Positions 37,697-47,784 of a stretch of 64,000 bases of DNA are shown here, piece by piece; position 1 is the stretch's first letter, and every line of letters begins with the position of its first letter. A program made the translations under genes and the position numbers. Origin of the DNA: Chryseobacterium luquanense (lineage in GTDB: Bacteria > Bacteroidota > Bacteroidia > Flavobacteriales > Weeksellaceae). The DNA lies in assembly GCF_026460945.1 (NCBI RefSeq), contig NZ_JAOVZV010000005.1, forward strand, positions 1 to 64,000, in the 5' to 3' direction. The notes beneath the pieces were generated by a model. The model was given only the letters and a program-made list of their open reading frames with translations. It ran no database searches and was not told the DNA's origin.

Positions 37697-39181
37697 TTAT
37701 TTTTTCTTTTTAGCTGGAGCTTTTTTCTTAGCTGGAGCTTTTTTAACTGGTAAGTCAGATTTCTTGTAAGTTTCCCACTCTGATCCAGAGATAGCTCTTA
37801 CGATTACTTTTCTGTCTGCTTGTCTTTCAGCGTCAGTAGCAGTTTCTGGAACTTGAGCGTCTTGTTCACCGATACCGATAGATTTCAATACTGAAGGGTT
37901 AACACCTCTAGCTTCCAAAGCAGAAACTACAGCAGCTGCTCTTTGTCTAGACAAGTTTAAGTTATAAGCTTCACTACCTTTTTTATCTGTAGAACCAACA
38001 ATCACAAAGTTTTGAGCTGGAGCATCTTTAATGATTTTTGCAGCTGTATCTAATTTACCATTAGATTCTTTTCTGATTGTAGCTTTGTTGAAGTCAAATA
38101 AAAGATCTTTAAATTCTCTTGTAACAATCACTTCAATTGGCTCTTCAACTACTGGAGGAGGACATCCGTTAAATTCTGGAACTCCAGGAACTGTAGGACA
38201 TGCATCATCTTTATCTAAGATTCCGTCACCGTCTGTATCTGGCCAAGGACAACCGTTGTTTTCTGCAGGACCTGCAACTGATGGACAAGCGTCATCTTTG
38301 TCGATTACACCGTCACCATCTGTATCTGGCCAAGGACAACCATTGTTTTCAACCGGACCAGCAACTTCTGGACACTGATCGTCTTTATCTGGAACTCCAT
38401 CACCGTCTGTATCAGGACATCCTTGGAATTCTGGTAAACCTGGTGTATCTGGACATAAATCGTCTTTATCTAAGATACCATCCTTATCTCTGTCTCTGTT
38501 TCCGAATCTGAAGTTCAATGAAGCAGAAGCTTGCCAAAAGTTAGCATAGTTTGCGTTATCTCCAGGAGTTGAAACGTAATCACCCTGAACACCTAAACCG
38601 AAGTTCTTAGTCAACCAGAAGTTAACACCTGCACCTGTAGAAACTGTGAAGTGGTTAGCTTTACCCATTTCCATACCGTTATCTCCATTAGCAGTCATTT
38701 CAGCAGGATTACCGTTGATGAAAGTTTGTCTTGGGAAAGAAAGACTTGTATAGTCATGTCTTAAATAGTTAGCACCAACTCTCAAGTATGGATCAAACCA
38801 AGACTCTTCATTCCAGATAAGTCCAGCCGCTTTAGCTTGGAAACCTAAACCTGTCATCAACATGAATTCTTTACCCATGTTAAGTCTTTTGTTTTCAACA
38901 TTTCCTACACTAGTTTGCCAGTCGATAACTAAACCTTTACCGATGTTTCTTGCAACTGTTAATTTAGAAAGTGGTGGTGTAATAGAAAAATTGTTCACAT
39001 TGAACATATTTTTCGTCAAATTAGTAGCAGAAAACGTATTGGTAAAATTACCACGCTGTGCTGTATGGTTTTCCGCATGAGCACCAACCCCGATCATCCA
39101 CGGATTGTTGGTAGTCTGAGCGAAAACAGTAGAAGCAACCGTAAGCGCCAATACTGAAATTCCTAATTTTAGATTTTTCAT
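37697..39181 (-). CDS. OmpA family outer-membrane protein with thrombospondin type-3 repeats
   Basis: 494 residues: signal peptide (1-21, ending VFAQ), an eight-strand beta-barrel-like region (25-225), then four calcium-binding TSP3 repeats (DTDGDGVPDKDDQCP-type, about 230-340), and a peptidoglycan-binding OmpA domain (LLFDFNKATIRKESNGKL to DAERQADRKVIV, about 350-470). It should link the outer membrane to the cell wall. The last 20 residues are Lys/Ala/Pro-rich, unusual for an exposed OmpA tail. It has a strong promoter and terminator, consistent with high expression. Confidence 0.92.
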   Translation of the reverse strand: MKNLKLGISVLALTVASTVFAQTTNNPWMIGVGAHAENHTAQRGNFTNTFSATNLTKNMFNVNNFSITPPLSKLTVARNIGKGLVIDWQTSVGNVENKRLNMGKEFMLMTGLGFQAKAAGLIWNEESWFDPYLRVGANYLRHDYTSLSFPRQTFINGNPAEMTANGDNGMEMGKANHFTVSTGAGVNFWLTKNFGLGVQGDYVSTPGDNANYANFWQASASLNFRFGNRDRDKDGILDKDDLCPDTPGLPEFQGCPDTDGDGVPDKDDQCPEVAGPVENNGCPWPDTDGDGVIDKDDACPSVAGPAENNGCPWPDTDGDGILDKDDACPTVPGVPEFNGCPPPVVEEPIEVIVTREFKDLLFDFNKATIRKESNGKLDTAAKIIKDAPAQNFVIVGSTDKKGSEAYNLNLSRQRAAAVVSALEARGVNPSVLKSIGIGEQDAQVPETATDAERQADRKVIVRAISGSEWETYKKSDLPVKKAPAKKKAPAKKKK

Positions 39182-39210
39182 AGAATTAAATGATTAAATA
39201 ATTGATATTG

Positions 39211-39242
39211 CAAAATAAATATAATTTTTCTTTATAAACAAA
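39211..39242 (-). promoter_or_regulatory. Promoter of the OmpA-like gene
   Basis: On the minus strand TTTG (39242-39239) is followed after 21 bases by TATTTTG (39217-39211), close to the Bacteroidetes -33/-7 pattern. It lies 30 bp upstream of the start codon. Confidence 0.55.
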
Positions 39243-39258
39243 GTTTTCAGGATGATTT

Positions 39259-39717
39259 TTAACTTTTCTTTAATATTCTATCGAGGTTTCGCTTATTTTC
39301 TCTATCTTTTATGCTCTCCCTTTTATCAAAGAGTTTTTTACCTCTTCCTAAGGCGATAATTATTTTAGCTTTTCCTCCATCATTTATATAAAGCTTAAGC
39401 GGAATGATTGTATTGCCTGCATCCTTAAGTTTTTTTTCAAATTTTAACAATTCTCTTTTGTGCAACAGCAACTTCCGTTCCCTTTTTGTTTTATGGTTAT
39501 AAAAAGTTCCTAGTTTATATTCATCAATCATCATATTAATGATATATAATTCGCCATCAATAAACTGGCAAAAAGACTCTGTGATAGATGCTTTAGAAGA
39601 ACGCAGTGCTTTAATTTCTGTTCCCATCAATACCATTCCAGCTTCTACTTCCTCAAGAATTTCATATTCAAACCGAGCTCTTTTATTTAATATCCTTACT
39701 GTTTTTTCAATCTTCAT
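39259..39717 (-). CDS. smpB: SsrA-binding protein
   Basis: 152 residues; binds tmRNA and delivers it to stalled ribosomes for trans-translation. Family blocks are NKRARFEYEILEEVEAGMVLMGTEIKALR, SFCQFIDGELYIINMMI, HKTKRERKLLLHKRE, and the basic tail LGRGKKLFDKRESIKDRENKR. The frame is open to 39759, but the conserved start is MKIEKTVRI. Confidence 0.96.
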   Translation of the reverse strand: MKIEKTVRILNKRARFEYEILEEVEAGMVLMGTEIKALRSSKASITESFCQFIDGELYIINMMIDEYKLGTFYNHKTKRERKLLLHKRELLKFEKKLKDAGNTIIPLKLYINDGGKAKIIIALGRGKKLFDKRESIKDRENKRNLDRILKKS

Positions 39718-39763
39718 TATTATTAATTTTGTTAATAAATATACAAAATTTGCTTTCATATAA

Positions 39764-41458
<1,695 letters not shown>

Positions 41459-41488
41459 TTTTTAAGAACATTCAATTTATACAAAAGA

Positions 41489-41521
41489 AAACTCCTCAGA
41501 ATTAATCTTGAGGAGTTTTTA
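41489..41521 (+). terminator. Intrinsic terminator after the ABC-F gene
   Basis: Perfect stem AACTCCTCA / TGAGGAGTT with a 10-nt loop and TTTTT tail; also usable by the convergent M48 gene. Confidence 0.85.
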
Positions 41522-41540
41522 TTTAAATATTTAAACTAAA

Positions 41541-42356
41541 TTATTTTGTAAGTTTTGCCGTTGGTAAAGAAACCGTTCCCGGATCTTTCCAAAGACCGTC
41601 TTTTTCAGCTTTTTTCTTAATAGCTTCTGCCCTTTTATTACTGTCCGGATGAGAATTAAACATTTTTTGGAATTTAGACTGAGGTGAACCTCCTTCAGAA
41701 AGTAAAGCCAATTTCTTGAATGCCGTATAAGCTCCTACAACATTGTATTTATTAGATTTCATAAAATCATAAGAATAATCGTCAGCTTGATTTTCCTGTT
41801 TTTTGCTGTGAGAAGCGTCAAGGAAAGCATTTGCCATTTTTCCAACTTGGGTTTCGCTTAGATTTGCTACAGTTGAAGAAGCTGATGAAGCCGCATCCAT
41901 TGCTGCAGCTTTCAGATAAGCAGACTTTATTCCATCTTTAGTATCCTCGTTTTTAACGTGACCGATTTCATGACCGATTACCGCTAATAATTCATCATCT
42001 GTCATGATATCCATTAAAGAAGAAAAAACACGTACACTTCCATCGGCACAAGCAAATGCATTGATGTCGGTCACTTTGTAAACTTTATAATTTAAGTTTA
42101 AACCATCCTGAGATTTGTGTTTTGCAAAAAGTTTGTTTAAACGAACCGTGTAAGGATCTTTCGGGCCTGCAATCGGATTATTTTTATCCATATAATCCAC
42201 CGATTCTTTAGATAATTTAATTGCATCTGCATTAGAAAATGTTAAAGCTGAAGCGCCTTTAGAAACTACACCTGCAGCTTTTCCCAGATTGATTTTTTGA
42301 GCTTGAACGCCCGTTACAGCACTTATCAAAAGTGCAGAAATTAAGATTTTTTTCAT
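41541..42356 (-). CDS. M48 family metalloprotease
   Basis: 271 residues with a signal peptide (1-20, ending VQAQ) and a Ste24/HtpX-like protease domain. The zinc motif is HEIGH at 129-133 with the third ligand probably in the KKQENQADDYSYDFM segment. It lacks transmembrane helices, so it should be periplasmic, resembling BepA/LoiP-type quality-control peptidases. It stands alone. Confidence 0.9.
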   Translation of the reverse strand: MKKILISALLISAVTGVQAQKINLGKAAGVVSKGASALTFSNADAIKLSKESVDYMDKNNPIAGPKDPYTVRLNKLFAKHKSQDGLNLNYKVYKVTDINAFACADGSVRVFSSLMDIMTDDELLAVIGHEIGHVKNEDTKDGIKSAYLKAAAMDAASSASSTVANLSETQVGKMANAFLDASHSKKQENQADDYSYDFMKSNKYNVVGAYTAFKKLALLSEGGSPQSKFQKMFNSHPDSNKRAEAIKKKAEKDGLWKDPGTVSLPTAKLTK

Positions 42357-42394
42357 ACTATAAAAATTTGTGCTGTGAAGATAGTACTTTTTAT

Positions 42395-42440
42395 AAAATA
42401 AAAATCCTCTCCCGGAAATATACCGAAAAAGGATTTAAAT
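42395..42440 (-). terminator. Probable terminator after the first ferritin-like gene
   Basis: Stem AAATCCT/AGGATTT with an imperfect inner stem around CCGG and a T-rich tail on the minus strand; 20 bp past the stop at 42459. Confidence 0.6.
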
Positions 42441-42458
42441 ATATATGAGAATTTATGC

Positions 42459-43274
42459 TTAAACAATAAACAAACCGGCAATCGCAGCCGCATCTGTACC
42501 ACTCAAAATTTCGTCATAAGCTGCAGAACCAGCCGCTGCGCCGAATTTTGTAGCAGTATTAAAGCCTGCTTGCATTGTAACATCTTCACCTGCATAAACA
42601 GGATTTGTTGCAGCGGGCATATTTCCTCCATTTGCTAATTCAATCCAGCCTTTGTTTGAGCGCATTCTTCTTACTTGAGAAGCATGCCTCGCTTCAACGG
42701 AATGAATCTGTAAAGCTGCCTGAAGAACTGCTTTATTTGACATTACATTTCCCGCTTGTCCTTTATACGCTCTTACTCCCGTATCTTCAAAAGCCTGAGC
42801 TAAAATAAGAAACTGTTGATAATTAGTAAAAGGTGTGAAGTTTCCTCCCGCTGTAAAATCGAAAGTTGGCTTCGCTTTCGGTGCTTCACCTAAAGAAGTT
42901 AAGGTTGCTTTTAAAAATGCAACATGAGCTGCTTCATGTTTAGAAATCTGCGTAAAAACAGTACGGTCTGCCGTAGGAATCAATGTTCCTGCATTAAGAC
43001 CTATTCTATAATATTCATCTTCAAGATATTCAAGGGTTAAAGCTAATTGTAAAGCATCTGTTAAAGCACTTTTCTTAGCAGTTATAGGATCATTTTCAGT
43101 CAATATTTCAGCTTTTGCATCAGTTGACATTAATCCGGCTAATCCTAAGGGTAATGCAGCAACTGCCGCTTTTTTTCCGAATGCTGAAATATCTGAAAAT
43201 GTTTCTGATCTAGACGTTTGTCTTGTAAAAAAAGAATCGTCAGAAAGTTTATCTAATAATTTTAGAATGTTCAT
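42459..43274 (-). CDS. Ferritin-like domain protein (PCC13-62/Ferritin_2 type)
   Basis: 271 residues. After a 45-residue N-terminal region with a hydrophobic export-like segment (KKAAVAALPLGLAGLMS), a four-helix ferritin-like domain appears, with EYLEDEYYRIGL, HEAAHVAFLKATL, AFEDTGVRAYKGQ and HSVEARHASQVRRM as likely carboxylate/His metal ligands. It resembles desiccation-related PCC13-62 proteins. It pairs with the next gene (24 bp apart), probably as an operon. The actual function is unknown. Confidence 0.8.
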   Translation of the reverse strand: MNILKLLDKLSDDSFFTRQTSRSETFSDISAFGKKAAVAALPLGLAGLMSTDAKAEILTENDPITAKKSALTDALQLALTLEYLEDEYYRIGLNAGTLIPTADRTVFTQISKHEAAHVAFLKATLTSLGEAPKAKPTFDFTAGGNFTPFTNYQQFLILAQAFEDTGVRAYKGQAGNVMSNKAVLQAALQIHSVEARHASQVRRMRSNKGWIELANGGNMPAATNPVYAGEDVTMQAGFNTATKFGAAAGSAAYDEILSGTDAAAIAGLFIV

Positions 43275-43297
43275 AATAATAGGTTTTGATGTGATAA

Positions 43298-44008
43298 TTA
43301 GTTAATGCCCTGTTCTTTCCAAGTGAAAGGTGTTTTTATAAATCCTCCAGCTGCCATTACAACATCTTTCGGCTCTTTAGCTACATCAAGCCCGTTTGCA
43401 TTGATTACATCATCTCCTGAGAATGCAGCCGTTCCGGGATTAATTAAATCTCTGATTGCAGCAGCATGTCTTGCTTCAACAGAAACAATTTTACCCGCAA
43501 CAACTAAGTAGGTAGGATTTGTAATATACTTTCCTGCAGCATTATATGCAGCAACACCTGTATCTTCCAAAGCTTTTGCAGTAGCTAAAACGGAGGTTCT
43601 GTCATTAAAATTCACATTTGGATATTGAAATTCTAAAGTCGGTAAAACATTTTGTGTCGCAGCTGAAATTGCAGCTTTAAAAAAATCGCGGTGAATAACT
43701 TCATGGTGATAAAGATCTGTTAAGATTTCTTTTTCAGCATTTGAAATTCCGCTGTAGAAGCTATTAACAACTTTCGTATAAAAATCAGCTTCTAACTGCT
43801 CCAAAGCATATGCATAATTAAGAATACCTACATCTCCTTTGCCCAAATCGAATATTCCGGGATTTTCCATGTAATCCATATCATCATCGTTACATCCTAC
43901 CAAAGTAAGACCAGCTACGGCAAGACCAATACCGCTTAGTTTTAGGAAGTTTCTTCTACTGGTATCCAGAGTGGCTCCCTGGCTGGAAACTTGAATTGTT
44001 TTTTTCAT
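43298..44008 (-). CDS. Ferritin-like domain protein with twin-arginine lipoprotein signal
   Basis: 236 residues from MKKTIQVSSQG; the frame is open to 44044. The N-terminus carries a Tat motif SRRNFLKLSG and then a lipobox VGCNDDD, so folded cofactor-containing export is likely. The ferritin-like domain shows EQLEADFYTKVV, HHEVIHRDFFKAAI, LEDTGVAAYNAA and VEARHAAAIRDL. It shares its layout with the next gene, suggesting an old duplication. First gene of the pair. Confidence 0.82.
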   Translation of the reverse strand: MKKTIQVSSQGATLDTSRRNFLKLSGIGLAVAGLTLVGCNDDDMDYMENPGIFDLGKGDVGILNYAYALEQLEADFYTKVVNSFYSGISNAEKEILTDLYHHEVIHRDFFKAAISAATQNVLPTLEFQYPNVNFNDRTSVLATAKALEDTGVAAYNAAGKYITNPTYLVVAGKIVSVEARHAAAIRDLINPGTAAFSGDDVINANGLDVAKEPKDVVMAAGGFIKTPFTWKEQGIN

Positions 44009-44222
44009 AATATAATTTTTAAATAGGTTTAGTATTAAAATCATCTACGAGAACAAACAACACTTGGTTTTAATAAATTGCAATTATTTTTAAATTTTAC
44101 TAAAAATTTAATCACATATACCATATTTGATTAAAAATATTTCAAAATTTCATCTAAAATGAATTTGAATTTGCCCATAATTTTCAATAGCTTTTAAAAT
44201 AAATTTTGCCTATTTTTGTGAA

Positions 44223-45941
44223 ATGAGCCAAAAATGGATTTATAAAACCGAACCTGATGAAGAAATTGTAGATGGATTGAGTTCGTCGCTTGGTTTTGGA
44301 ACTTTTGAATCCAAACTACTAGTTCTCAGAGGCATTGACAATTATCAGAAGGCAAGAGAATTTTTCAAGCCCAATATGACCGATATTCACAATCCTTTTC
44401 TGATGGCAGATATGCAAAAAGCGGTAGAGCGCATTGCAACAGCTATCGAAAATGGAGAAAAAATAATGGTTTACGGAGATTATGATGTTGACGGAACAAC
44501 TGCCGTTGCATTAATGTATCTTTACTTGAGCAAAATCGTTCAGAAAAAATATTTAGATTATTATATTCCAGACCGAAATTCTGAAGGTTACGGAATTTCA
44601 ACTGAAGGTATCGATTTTGCTAAAGAAAATGGTTTTTCGCTGATTATCGCATTAGATTGCGGAATCAAAGCGATTGACATGATTAATTATGCCAAAAGTA
44701 AAAACATCGAGTTTATTATCTGCGATCACCATTTACCGGGAGACGAAATCCCCGATGCGACTGCAGTTTTAGATCCGAAAAGAAACGATTGCCGATATCC
44801 CTTTAAAGAACTTTCAGGTTGTGGCGTTGGTTTTAAACTTTGCCAAGGTCTTAATACCATTTATAAAATACCGGAACAGGAACTTTTTGAACTGACAGAT
44901 CTTTTAGCAATATCAATTGCTGCAGACATAGTTTCAATGACCGGAGAAAACAGAGTTTTAGCAAAAATGGGACTTAAAATGCTCAGAAAGACCCGAAATA
45001 TGGGACTGAGACTTTTGATTCCGGAAGATAAACTTTCTCATTTTGAAATTTCGAATATTGTTTTTGAAATTGCGCCTAAAATAAATGCTGCTGGTAGAAT
45101 TTCTCAAGGAAAAGCTGCTGTAGAATTGATGGTTTCAGATAATTTGAAACACGCTCATCAAATTGTAAGCGACATCATGAATCTTAATGATGAAAGACGG
45201 GAACTCGATATGAATTCTACCGTTTCAGCATTAAATCAGATTATAGAATCTCAACAGGAAACAAAATTTTCCACCATTGTTTATCATCCTGAATGGAACA
45301 AAGGCGTTATCGGAATTGTTGCATCAAGATTAATTGAAACGTATCACAAACCCACTTTGGTTTTTACCGATGGAAATAATGGAGAAATGGTAGCTTCCGC
45401 AAGATCGGTATCAGATTTTGATGTGCATGAAGCTCTTGATCTTTGTTCGGAATATTTTCTGAAGTTTGGTGGTCATCACGCTGCTGCAGGACTTTCAATG
45501 GAAAAATCTAAATTTGAAGATTTTAAAATCAAATTTGAAAAAATCGTTGCAGAAAAAATACAGGATCACCAAAAAGAACCCTCTATAACTGTTGATTGTG
45601 ATGTTCACATTGATGAAATCAACAGAGATTTTATTAATTTTCATAGAAAACTGGCTCCATTCGGGCCACAAAATATGAAGCCTAATCTAGTTTTAAGAAA
45701 CCAGAAAATTTCAGGTTATTTAAAAACAATGGGTAAAGATAATAATCACCTTAAATTTTATATCAAACAGGAATCTACAGGTAGAAATATCGAATGCGTT
45801 GGTTTTAAATTGGGACAATTTGCTGATGATTTCAGAACGAAAAATTTCGACATCGCTTTTACGCTTGAAGAAAATCACTGGAAAGGAAATGTGACACATT
45901 GCCTGAATATTAAAGATGTAAAATTTCACGAAAGTGAATAG
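44223..45941 (+). CDS. recJ: Single-stranded-DNA-specific exonuclease RecJ
   Basis: 572 residues. DHH phosphoesterase motifs are VYGDYDVDGTTAVAL (D86, D88, D90), DCGIKAID, FIICDHHLPGDEIP with the DHH triad, and the DHHA1 part shows FGGHHAAAGLSM. A C-terminal OB-like domain completes it. It degrades single-stranded DNA 5' to 3' in repair and recombination. The next gene nadD follows 90 bp downstream on the same strand. Confidence 0.95.
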   Translation: MSQKWIYKTEPDEEIVDGLSSSLGFGTFESKLLVLRGIDNYQKAREFFKPNMTDIHNPFLMADMQKAVERIATAIENGEKIMVYGDYDVDGTTAVALMYLYLSKIVQKKYLDYYIPDRNSEGYGISTEGIDFAKENGFSLIIALDCGIKAIDMINYAKSKNIEFIICDHHLPGDEIPDATAVLDPKRNDCRYPFKELSGCGVGFKLCQGLNTIYKIPEQELFELTDLLAISIAADIVSMTGENRVLAKMGLKMLRKTRNMGLRLLIPEDKLSHFEISNIVFEIAPKINAAGRISQGKAAVELMVSDNLKHAHQIVSDIMNLNDERRELDMNSTVSALNQIIESQQETKFSTIVYHPEWNKGVIGIVASRLIETYHKPTLVFTDGNNGEMVASARSVSDFDVHEALDLCSEYFLKFGGHHAAAGLSMEKSKFEDFKIKFEKIVAEKIQDHQKEPSITVDCDVHIDEINRDFINFHRKLAPFGPQNMKPNLVLRNQKISGYLKTMGKDNNHLKFYIKQESTGRNIECVGFKLGQFADDFRTKNFDIAFTLEENHWKGNVTHCLNIKDVKFHESE

Positions 45942-46031
45942 TGAATTTTCCTTCTAAATTGAAAGGTAAATAATTAAAAACTTGACAAGCGTCGTTAGTT
46001 GACTTGCATAGCAAAATTGATAATTGATTGA

Positions 46032-46616
46032 ATGAAAAAAATCGGCTTATTTTTCGGATCGTTTAATCCCATTCACATTGGCCATTTAATTCTGGCGAAT
46101 TATATTCTTGAAAATTCAGATATGGATGAATTGTGGTTTGTGGTAAGTCCGCAAAATCCTTTCAAAGAAAAAAAATCATTACTAAACGACCACAATAGAC
46201 TTGACATGGTAGAATTGGCAATAAAGAGTTATCCTGAAATGCGAGCTTCAAACATTGAATTTTCACTTCCAACACCGAGTTATACGATTGACACATTGAC
46301 TTATCTCAAAGAAAAACATCCAGACTATTCTTTTAGTTTAATTATGGGCGAAGATAATCTGGGGAGTTTACACAAATGGAAAAATGCAGAACTTTTGGTT
46401 GAAAATCATCACATTATTGTGTATCCAAGAGTTTTTAATGATGATAAAAAAGATTCAGAATATCTAAAACATGAAAATATTTCCTTGATAAAAGCTCCTG
46501 TAATTGAATTGTCTGCAACAGAAATTCGCAACATGATTAAGCAGGGGAAAAATGTACGACCGATGCTTCCACCAGAAGTTTTTGAGTATTTGGATGGAAG
46601 TAGTTTTTACAAGTAG
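46032..46616 (+). CDS. nadD: Nicotinate-nucleotide adenylyltransferase
   Basis: 194 residues. The nucleotidyltransferase motif GSFNPIHIGH is at 9-18, WFVVSPQNPFKEK follows, and ELSATEIRNMI (SxTxxR type) is near 168. It adenylates nicotinate mononucleotide in NAD synthesis. Length is normal. It lies between recJ and a small membrane protein gene. Confidence 0.95.
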   Translation: MKKIGLFFGSFNPIHIGHLILANYILENSDMDELWFVVSPQNPFKEKKSLLNDHNRLDMVELAIKSYPEMRASNIEFSLPTPSYTIDTLTYLKEKHPDYSFSLIMGEDNLGSLHKWKNAELLVENHHIIVYPRVFNDDKKDSEYLKHENISLIKAPVIELSATEIRNMIKQGKNVRPMLPPEVFEYLDGSSFYK

Positions 46617-46652
46617 AAGTTAGAAGTTAGAAGTTAGGCAAAATTGAATATC

Positions 46653-46991
46653 ATGGAGTTTTTAGAAAATTTTTTCGCAAAATATGATCAGGAAAAAGTT
46701 ATCAAATGGTTTAAGCAAATCTGCTTAGCAGAAGCGATTTCATGGTTTTTTCTTTTCACTGCAATGATTTGGATTCGGGTTGACCCTGAAGGTATTTTAC
46801 CGATCGTCTACATCAGTACTATTGGAAGCATCCACGGATTATTTTTCACACTTTATCTTTTATTTTTACCTTCAGTAAGAAAAATTTATACTTGGGATGA
46901 TGAGGATACCGTCTTCGCATTAATTTCTGCATTCTTTCCTTTTGCTACCATTTGGATTGATAAAAAACTTGCCCGTTTCGATAGAGAATAA
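46653..46991 (+). CDS. DUF3817 domain-containing small membrane protein
   Basis: 112 residues from MEFLENFFAKY at an ATG (an upstream TTG at 46644 is in frame but less likely). Three hydrophobic helices (about 25-45, 50-75 and 85-105) and the DUF3817 pattern (CLAEAISWFFLF, GSIHGLFFTLYLLF) are seen. It lies 36 bp after nadD; three short direct repeats of AAGTTAG lie between. Confidence 0.85.
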   Translation: MEFLENFFAKYDQEKVIKWFKQICLAEAISWFFLFTAMIWIRVDPEGILPIVYISTIGSIHGLFFTLYLLFLPSVRKIYTWDDEDTVFALISAFFPFATIWIDKKLARFDRE

Positions 46992-46997
46992 AAATAA

Positions 46998-47023
46998 AAA
47001 AAGGACTTTTTCAAGTCCTTTTC
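46998..47023 (+). terminator. Intrinsic terminator after the DUF3817 gene
   Basis: Stem AAAAGGACTT / AAGTCCTTTT with a short loop and TTTT tail. Confidence 0.8.
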
Positions 47024-47047
47024 TGTTATAATTTTGTTTTAAATACT

Positions 47048-47509
47048 TTAAAAATCTCTTTTCACATGTCCTGTTACGGATAGTGTTCTTGTTACCGGAC
47101 CCCTATTAACTATCTCTGAATAAGTACCGTTTATGGTAAAATCTATATAATTATCTACTGATCCAAATTGACTTATCTGTAGAGTTAAATTATTTCCTGT
47201 CGCATTAATTGGAGTATTTAGTACTTTAAAAACTGTAAAACCTGAGGTATATATTCCTACAGAATTTATTCCTGGAGCAAAAAGTCGGAAGTAAGATCCA
47301 GCCGGCGATTGAATATGCATAACACTTAGGTTATTTGCTTCTAGTAATGTACTAAATCATAAAACACAGTTTACAGTTGGCTACGAAACGATCTGATAAT
47401 TTACAAATTCAGTTGCAGAAGTACAAACAGTAATATTCCCAAGATGAGTAACCGGGCTTGCTCCTGTAATTAATTCCACCACTTGTCTACATATTTGTAG
47501 GATGAAATA
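47048..47509 (-). pseudogene. Remnant of a secreted protein gene with in-frame stops
   Basis: A 3' fragment in one frame: from 47509 it reads LQICRQVVELITGASPVTHL through NYQIVS, stops at TAG (47383-47381), continues PTVNCVL, stops at TGA (47359-47357), then continues through LLEANNLSVMHIQSPAG to the normal stop at 47048. Two in-frame stops and no start indicate decay. The sequence resembles surface-exposed beta-strand proteins, but I recognise no family. Confidence 0.55.
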
Positions 47510-47702
47510 CTAATAATTAAAAGTTTAGGTTCATTTAATCAAAAACGGGTATGTAAATTATTTTTTTAAAATTAGTGTAACAAAACTGTTATTTCAGTTG
47601 TCTTATTAAATGTAAAGATGAAAAAATAAATTTCAAAAAACATTTTAAACACTAATAATCAGATAGTTAAAATTAAAACTAAAACATTTTTACTACTTTG
47701 TA

Positions 47703-47734
47703 TTGCATGATACTATTTTTATTATATATCTTTG
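47703..47734 (+). promoter_or_regulatory. Likely promoter of the outer-membrane receptor gene
   Basis: A TATCTTTG box at 47727-47734 fits TAnnTTTG. A TTG at 47703-47705 lies 21 bases upstream. It is about 50 bp before the start codon. Confidence 0.6.
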
Positions 47735-47784
47735 CAATGTAAATTAATAACAGATACAAGCATCTAAACTAAAAATATACAATT

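Noticed and set aside
46613..46640. AAGTTAG triplicate as a regulatory repeat
   Set aside because: Three short direct repeats between nadD and the next gene look like slippage; nothing supports a binding site.
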